Source: Symsagittifera roscoffensis (taxonomy: Eukaryota; Xenacoelomorpha; Acoela; Convolutidae). Taken from it: a stretch of 64,000 nt of DNA. The DNA lies in assembly GCF_963678635.1 (NCBI RefSeq), contig NC_087066.1, forward strand, positions 40,445,223 through 40,509,222. Reading direction: 5' to 3'. Shown in pieces: positions 55,801 to 64,000 of this stretch. Position numbers and translations under genes: made by a program. Position 1 is the first letter of the stretch. Each line of letters begins with the position of its first letter. The notes beneath the pieces were generated by a model. The model searched no databases and had not been told where the DNA came from. It saw only the letters and a list, made by a program, of their open reading frames with translations.

Positions 55801-58800
55801 TACCTTGAATGTTTTTCGTTGATGATTGAAACTTGTGTCTCTTTTATTTTGTTTTTTGAATGGCTGCTTTCAACATTACTCCCCTCTTCTTTTTCCTCCC
55901 AACTCTGATTAGTGGGTGGTGTGTACGTTGATTGTTTTTCTTTGATGATTGAAAATTGTGTCTCTTTTTTTTCTGTTTTGAATGGCTGCTTTCATCATTA
56001 CGATTCTTTTTTTTCCTCCCAACCCTGATTAGTGGGTGGTGTGTACGTTGATTGTTTTTCTTTGATGATTGAAACTTGTGTCTCTTTTATTTTGTTTTTT
56101 GAATGGCTGCTTTCAACATTACTCCCCTCTTCTATTTCCTCCTAACCTTGATTAGTGGGCGGTGTGTACCTTGAATGTTTTTCTTTGATGATTGAAGATT
56201 GTGTCTCTTTAATTTTGTGTTTTGAATGGCTGCTTTCATCATTACTCCCCTCTTATTTTTCCTCCCAACGCTGATTAGTGGGTGGTGTGTACCTTGAATG
56301 ATTTTCTTTGATGATTGAAAATTGTGTCTCTTTTCTTTTGTGTTTTGAATGGCTGTTTTTATCATTACTCCCTTCTTCTTTTTCCTCCCAACCCTGATTA
56401 GTGGGTGATAAGTACCTTGAATGTTTTCTTTTGATGATTTAAACTTGTATCTCTTCTATTTTGTGTTTTGAATGGCTGATTTCATCCTTATTCCCCTCTT
56501 CTTTTTCCTCTCAACCCTGATTAGTGGGTGGTGTGTACCTTGAATGTTTTCTTTTGATGATTGAAACTTGTATCTCTTTTATTTTGGGTTTTGAATGGCT
56601 GATTTCATCCTTACTCCCCTCTTCTTTTTCCTCCCAACGCTGATTAGTGGGTGGTGTGTACCTTGAATGTTTTTCGTTGATGATTGAAACTTGTGTCTCT
56701 TTTATTTTGTTTTTTGAATGGCTGCTTTCAACATTACTCCCCTCTTCTTTTTCCTCCCAACTCTGATTAGTGGGTGGTGTGTACGTTGATTGTTTTTCTT
56801 TGATGATTGAAAATTGTGACTCTTTTTTTTCTGTTTTGAATGGCTGCTTTCATCATTACGATTCTTTTTTTTCCTCCCAACCCTGATTAGTGGGTGGTGT
56901 GTACGTTGATTGTTTTTCTTTGATGATTGAAACTTGTGTCTCTTTTATTTTGTTTTTTGAATGGCTGCTTTCAACATTACTCCCCTCTTCTATTTCCTCC
57001 TAACCTTGATTAGTGGGTGGTGTGTACCTTGAATGTTTTTCTTTGATGATTGAAGATTGTGTCTCTTTAATTTTGTGTTTTGAATGGCTGCTTTCATCAT
57101 TACTCCCCTCTTATTTTTCCTCCCAACGCTGATTAGTGGGTGGTGTGTACCTTGAATGATTTTCTTTGATGATTGAAAATTGTGTATCTTTTCTTTTGTG
57201 TTTTGAATGGCTGTTTTTATCATTACTCCCTTCTTCTTTTTCCTCCCAACCCTGATTAGTGGGTGATAAGTACCTTGAATGTTTTCTTTTGATGATTTAA
57301 ACTTGTATCTCTTCTATTTTGTGTTTTGAATGGCTGATTTCATCCTTATTCCCCTCTTCTTTTTCCTCTCAACCCTGATTAGTGGGTGGTGTGTACCTTG
57401 AATGTTTTCTTTTGATGATTGAAACTTGTATCTCTTTTATTTTGGGTTTTGAATGGCTGATTTCATCCTTACTCCCCTCTTCTTTTTCCTCCCAACGCTG
57501 ATTAGTGGGTGGTGTGTACCTTGAATGATTTTCTTTGATGATTGAAAATTGTGTCTCTTTCTTTTGTGTTTTGAATGGCTGTTTTTATCATTACTTTTTT
57601 CTTCTTTTTCCTCCCAACCCTGATTAGTGGGTGATAAGTACCTTGAATGTTTTCTTTTGATGATTTAAACTTGTATCTCTTCTATTTTGTGTTTTGAATG
57701 GCTGATTTCATCCTTATTCCCCTCTTCTTTTTCCTCTCAACCCTGATTAGTGGGTGGTGTGTACCTTGAATGTTTTTCTTTGAAGATTGAAACTTGTGTC
57801 ACTCTTATTTTGTGTTTTGAATGGCTGCTTTCATCATTGCTCCCCTCTTGTTTTTCCTCCCAACCCTGATTAGTGTGTGTTGTGTATTTTGAATGTTTTT
57901 CTTTGATGATTGAAACATGTGTCTTTTTTATTTTGTGTTTTGAGTAGCTGCTTTCATCATTACTCCTCTCTTCTTTTTCCTCCAACACCTGCTTAGTGGG
58001 TGTGTGTACCTTGAATGTTTTTCTTTGAAGATTTAAACGTGTGTCTCTTTTATTTTGTGTTTTGAATAGCTGCTTTCATCATTACTCCCATCTTCTTTTT
58101 CCTCTCACAACTGATTAGTGGATAGTGCATACCTTGAATGATTTTCTTTGATGATTGAAACTTGTTTCTCATTTATTTTTTGTTTTGAGTAGTTGCTTTC
58201 ATCATTAGTCCCCTCTTCTTTTTCCTCCCTACCCTGATTATTGGGTGCTGTGTACCTTGAATGTTTTTCTTTGATGATTGAAACGTGTGTCTCTTTTATT
58301 TATTGTTTTGAGTAGCTGCTTTCATCATTACTCCTCTCTTCTTTTTCCTCCAACACCTGCTTAGTGGGTGTGTGTACCTTGAATGTTTTTCTTTGATGAT
58401 TGAAACTTGTGTCTGTTTTATTTTGTGTTTTGAATAGCTGCTTTCATCGTTACTCCCCTCTTCTTTTTCCTCTCACATATGATTAGTGGATATTGCATAC
58501 CTTGAATGATTTTCTTTGATGATTGAAACTTGTGTCTCTTTTATTTTTTGTTTTGAATAGCTGCTGTCATCATTACTCCCCTCTTCTTTTTCCTCCCACA
58601 CCTGATTAGTCGGCGGTGTATACCTTGAATGTTTTTCTTTGCTGATTGAAACTTGTGTCTCATTTGTTTTGTGTTTTGAATGACTGCTTTTATCATTACT
58701 CCCTTCTTCTTTTTCCTCCCAACCCTGAATAGTGGGTGATGTGTACCTTGAATGTTTTCTTTTGATGATCGAAACTTGCATCTCTTTAATTTTGTGTTTT

Positions 58801-61800
58801 GAATGGCTGCATTCATCATTACTCTCCTCTTCCTTTTCCTCCTAACCCTGATTAGTGGGTGGTGTGTACCTTGAATGATTTTCTTTGATGATTGAAAATT
58901 GTGTCCCTTATATTGTGTTTTGAATGGCTGCTTTTATCATTAATCCCTTCTTCTTTTTCCTACCAACCCTGAATAGTGGGTGATGTGTACCTTGAATGTT
59001 TTCTTTTGATGATTGAAATTTGTATCTCTTCTATTTTGTGTTTTGAATGGCTGATTTCATCCTTACTCCCCTCTTCTTTTTCCTCTCAACCCTGATTAGT
59101 GGGTGGTGTGTACCTTGAATGTTTTCTTTTGATGATTGAAACTTGTCTCTCTTTCATTTTGTGTTTTGAATGGCTGATTTCATCCTTACTCTCCTCTTCT
59201 TTTTCCTCTCAACCCTGTTTAGTGGATGGTGTGTACCTTGAATGTTTTCTTTTAATAATTGAAAATTGTATTTCTTTTTTCGTGTTTTGAATGGCTGCTT
59301 TCATCCTTGATTCACTCTTCTTTTTAGTCTCAACCCTGATTAGTGGGTGATTTGTACCTTGAATGTTTCCTTTTGATGATTGAAACTTGTGTCTCTTTTA
59401 TTTTGTGTTTTGAATGGCTGCTTTTATCATTAATTCTTTCTTCTTTTTCCTACCAACCCTGATTAGTGGGTGATGTGTAACTTGAATGTTTTCTTTTGAT
59501 GATTGAAATTTGTATCTCTTCTATTTTGTGTTTTGAATGGTTGATTTCATCCTTACTCCCCTCTTCTTTTTCCTCTCAACCCTGATTAGTGGATGGTGTG
59601 TACCTTGAATGTTTTCTTTGATGATTGAAAATTGTGTCTCTTTTGTTTTGTGTTTTGAATGGCTGCTTTTATCATTAATCCCTTCTTCTTTTTCCTACCA
59701 GCCCTGATTAGTGGGTGATGTCTAACTTGAATGTTTTCTTTTGATGATTGAAATTTGTATCTCTTCTATTTTGTGCTTTGAATGGCTGATTTCACCTTAC
59801 TCCCCTCTTCGTTTTCCTCTCAACCCTGATTAGTGGGTGGTGTGTACCTTGAATGTTTTCTTTTGATGATTGAAATTTGTATCTCTTTCATTTTGTGTTT
59901 TGAATGGCTGATTTCATCCCTACTCCCCTCTTCTTTTTCCTCTCAACCATGATTAGTGGATGGTGTGTACCTTGAACGTTTTCTTTTGATAATTGAAATT
60001 TGTATCTCTTTTTTTTTGTGTTTTGAATGGCTGCTTTCATCCTTGATTCACTCTTCTTTTTAGTCTCAACCCTGATTAGTGGGTGATTTGTACCTTGAAT
60101 GTTTCCTTTTGATGATTGAAACTTGAGTCTCTTTCATTTTGTGTTTTGAATGGCTGATTTCATCCTTACTCCCCTCTTCTTTTTCCTCTCAACCATGATT
60201 AGTGGATGGTGTGTACCTTGAACGTTTTCTTTTGATAATTGAAATTTGTATCTCTTTTTTTTGTGTTTTGAATGTCTGCTTTTATCATTAGTTCTTTCTT
60301 CTTTTTCCTACCAACCCTGATTAGTGGGTGATGTGTAACTTGAATGTTTTCTTTTGATGATTGAAATTTGTATCTCTTCTATTTTGTGTTTTGAATGGTT
60401 GATTTCATCCTTACTCCCCTCTTCTTTTTCCTCTCAACCCTGATTAGTGGGTGGTGTGTACCTTGAATGTTTTCTTTGATGATTGAAAATTGTGTCTCTT
60501 TTGTTTTGTGTTTTGAATGGCTGCTTTTATCATTAATCCCTTCTTCTTTTTGTATCTCTTCTATTTTGTGTTTTGAATGGTTGATTTCATCCTTACTCCC
60601 CTCTTCTTTTTCCTCTCAACCATGATTAGTGGATGGTGTGTACCTTGAACGTTTTCTTTTGATAATTGAAATTTGTATCTCCTTTTTTTTGTGTTTTGAA
60701 TGGCTGCTTTCATCCTCGATTCACTCTTCTTTTTAGTCTCAACCCTGATTAGTGGGTGATTTGTACCTTGAATGTTTCCTTTTGATGATTGAAAATTGGG
60801 TCTCTTTTGTTTTGTGTTTTGAATGGCTGCTTTTATCATTAAACCCTTCTTCTTTTTCCTACCAGCCCTGATTAGTGGGTGATGTGTAACTTGAATGTTT
60901 TCTTTTGATGATTGAAATTTGTATCTCTTCTATTTTGTGCTTTGAATGGTTGATTTCTTCTTACTCCCCTCTTCTTTTTCCTCTCAACCCTGATTAGTGG
61001 GTGGTGTGTACCTTGAATGTTTTCTTTTGATGATTGAAACTTGTATCTCTTTCATTTTGTGTTTTGAATGGCTGATTTCATCCTTACTCCCCTCTTCTTT
61101 TTCCTCTCAACCATGATTAGTGGATGGTGTGTACCTTGAACGTTTTCTTTTGATAATTGAAAATTGTATCTCTTTTTTTTGTGTTTTGAATGGCTGCTTT
61201 CATCCTTGATTCAATTTTTTTTTTCGTCTCAACCCTGATTAGTGGGTGATTTGTGCCTTGAATGTTTTCTTTTGATGATTGAAACTTGTATCTCTTCTAT
61301 TTTGTGTTTTGAATGGCTGATTTCATCCTTACTCCCCTCTTCTTTTTCCTCTCAACCCTGATTAGTGGGTGGTGTGTACCTTGAATGTTTTCTTTTCATG
61401 ATTGAAACTTGTATCTCTTTCATTTTGTGTTTTGAATGGCTGCTTTCATCCTTACTCCCCTCTTCTTTTTCCTCTCAACCATGATTAGTGGATGGTGTGT
61501 ACCTTGAACGTTTTCTTTTGATAATTGAAAATTGTATCTCTTTTTTTTGTGTTTTGAATGGCTGCTTTCATCCTTGATTCAATCTTTTTTTTCGTCTCAA
61601 CCCTGATTAGTGGGTGATTTGTGCCTTGAATGTTTTCTTTTGATGATTGAAAGTTGTATCTCTTCTATTTTGTGTTTTGAATGGCTGATTTCATCCTTAC
61701 TCCCCTCTTCTTTTTCCTCTCAACCATGATTAGTGGATGGTGTGTACCTTGAACGTTTTCTTTTGATAATTGAAAATTGTATCTCTTTTTTTTGTGTTTT

Positions 61801-64000
61801 GAATGGCTGCTTTCATCCTTGATTCAATCTTTTTTTTCGTCTCAACCCTGATTAGTGGGTGATTTGTGCCTTGAATGTTTTCTTTTGATGATTGAAACTT
61901 GTATCTCTTCTATTTTGTGTTTTGAATGGCTGATTTCATCCTTACTCCCCTCTTCTTTTTCCTCTCAACCCTGATTAGTGGGTGATGTGTAACTTGAATG
62001 TTTTCTTTTGATGATTGAAATTTGTATCTCTTCTATTTCGTGCTTTGAATGGTTAATTTCTTCTTACTCCCCTCTTCTTTTTCCTCTCAACCCTGATTAG
62101 TGGGTGGTGTGTACCTTGAATGTTTTCTTTTGATGATTGAAACTTGTATCTCTTTCATTTTGTGTTTTGAATGGCTGATTTCATCCTTACTCCCCTCTTC
62201 TTTTTCCTCTCAACCATGATTAGTGGATGGTGTGTACCTTGAACGTTTTCTTTTGATAATTGAAAATTGTATCTCTTTTTTTTGTGTTTTGAATGGCTGC
62301 TTTCATCCTTGATTCAATCTTTTTTTTCGTCTCAACCCTGATTAGTGGATGATTTGTGCCTTGAATGTTTTCTTTTGATGATTGAAACTTGTATCTCTTC
62401 TATTTTGTGTTTTGAATGGCTGATTTCATCCTTACTCCCCTCTTCTTTTTCCTCTCAACCCTGATTAGTGGGTGGTGTGTACCTTGAATGTTTTCTTTTG
62501 ATGATTGAAACTTGTATCTCTTTCATTTTGTGTTTTGAATGGCTGATTTCATCCTTACTCCCCTCTTCTTTTTCCTCTCAACCCTGATTAGTGGATGGTG
62601 TGTACCTTGAATGTTTTCTTTCGATAATTGAAAATTGTATCTCTTTTTTTCGTGTTTTGAATGGCTGCTTTCATCCTTGATTCACTCTTCTCTTTAGTCT
62701 CAACCCTGATTAGTGGGTGATTTGTACCTTGAATGTTTTCTTTTGATGATTGAAACTTGTGTCTCTTTTATTTTGCGTTTTGAATGGCTGCTTTTATCAT
62801 TAATCCCTTCTTCTTTTTCCTACCAACCCTGATTAGTGGGTGATATGTAACTTGAATGTTTTCTTTTGATGATTGAAATTTGTATCTCTTCTATTTTGTG
62901 TTTTGAATGGCTGTTTTTATCCTTACTCCCCTCTTCTTTTTCCTCTCAACCCTGATTAGTGGGTGGTGTGTACCTTGAATGTTTTCTTTGATGATTGAAA
63001 ATTGTGTCTATTTTTTTTTGTGATTTGAATGGCTGCTTTTAGCATTAATCCCTTCTTCTTTTTCCTACCAACCCTGATTAGTGGGTGATGTGTAACTTGA
63101 ATGTTTTCTTTTGATGATTGAAATTTGTATCTCTTCTATTTTGTGTTTTGAATGGCTGATTTCATCCTTACTCCCCTCTTCTTTTTCCTCTCAACCCTGA
63201 TTAGTGGGTGGTGTGTACCATGAATGTTTTCTTTTGATGATTGAAACTTGTATCTCTTTCATTTTGTGTTTTGAATGGCTGATTTCATCCTTACTCCCCT
63301 CTTCTTTTTCCTCTCAGACCTGATTAGTGGATGGTGTGCACCTTGAATGTTTTCTTTTGATAATTGAAAATTGTATCTCTTTTCTTCGTGTTTTGAATGG
63401 CTGCTTTCATCCTTGATTCACTCTTCTTTTTAGTCTCAACCCTGATTAGTGGGTGATTTGTACCTTGAATGTTTTCTTTTGATGATTGAAATTTGTATAT
63501 CTTCTCCTTTGTGTTTTGAATGGCTGATTTCAACCTTACTCCCCTCTTCTTTTTCATCTCAACCCTGATTAGTGGATGGTGTGTACCTTGAATGTTTTTC
63601 TTTGATAATTGAAAATTGCATCTCTTTTTTTCGTGTTTTGAATCGGTGCTTTCATCCTTGATTCACTCTTCTTTTTAGTCTCAACCATGATTAGTGGGTG
63701 ATGTGTACCTTGAATGTTTTCTTTTGATGATTGAAATTTGTATCTCTTCTATTTTGTGTTTTGAATGGCTGCTTTTATCATTACTCCCTTCTTCTTTTTC
63801 CTACCAACCCTGATTAGTGGGTGGTGTGTACCTTGAATGTTTTCTTTTGATAATTGGAAATTGTATCTCTTTTTTTTGTGTTTTGAATGGCTGCTTTCAT
63901 CCTTGATTCACTCTTCTTTTTAGTCTCAACCCTGATTAGTGGTGATTTGTACCTTGAATGTTTTCTTTTGATGATTGAAACTTGTGTCTCTTTTATTTTG
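46831..64000. repeat. Satellite array, right part, with higher-order structure
   Basis: About 140 copies of the same monomer as 31889-36915, continuing past the window end. It resumes with TTTCATCGTTAATCCCCTC, the very next bases of the monomer after the left part stops, so BEL split one array. Blocks of several monomers recur almost unchanged: 47252-47539 and 47993-48280 (741 apart), 56132-56365 and 56990-57223 (858 apart), and 51077-51484, 51565-51930 and 53269-53547. From about 58900 a different set of variants dominates (TTTTTAGTCTC or TTTTCGTCTC before the landmark; GGATGGTGTG alternating with GGGTGATTTG). No gene is present. Confidence 0.97.

Noticed and set aside
31889-64000. Regular repeats as a CRISPR array
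   Set aside because: The units are 120-124 bases with no unique spacers, and the rest of the window is eukaryotic retrotransposon DNA. This is a satellite.

Overview
The window looks like invertebrate (metazoan) nuclear DNA: AT-rich, dominated by LTR retrotransposons and a long satellite array, with one probable host gene. I cannot name the species. No rRNA, intact tRNA, CRISPR array or bacterial-type operon is visible.

Layout. (1) 1-1085: AT-rich DNA ending in a broken LINE reverse-transcriptase fragment. (2) 1086-9263: element E1, an LTR retroelement on the minus strand with two LTR copies, a primer-binding site, a leader, a broken envelope gene and 3' open reading frames, but no gag or pol. 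(3) 9600 to about 28385: element E2, a longer relative of E1 in the same orientation. It retains gag, protease, reverse transcriptase, RNase H, integrase and env, followed by three small 3' reading frames that I call X, Y and Z. E1 is E2-like with about 10.9 kb removed between env and the leader, plus a second deletion of about 0.46 kb inside env. (4) 28434-29351: a six-span membrane protein gene on the minus strand, the best host-gene candidate. Its 3' end has been rebuilt from duplicated pieces of its own coding sequence, directly against the truncated 5' end of E2. (5) 29352-31888: no gene recognised. (6) 31889-36915 and 46831-64000: one satellite array of a 123-bp (120-124) monomer, roughly 180 copies, split by (7) a BEL/Pao retrotransposon at 36916-46470 followed by a second, mostly deleted BEL copy at 46471-46830.

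How the parts fit. E1/E2 are env-bearing Ty3/gypsy-type elements whose envelope resembles, in my judgement, the glycoprotein family of chuviruses, not the envelope usual in insect gypsy elements. Conserved reading frames downstream of env, one overlapping the 3' LTR, suggest a more complex retroelement than a plain gag-pol-env one. The BEL element has two unusual additions. One is an ORF before gag that looks like an SGNH/GDSL-type hydrolase domain. The other is a leader containing a recognisable, dead piece of a calpain protease domain. All three elements are inactivated by stops, frameshifts and deletions; no reading frame has been restored here.
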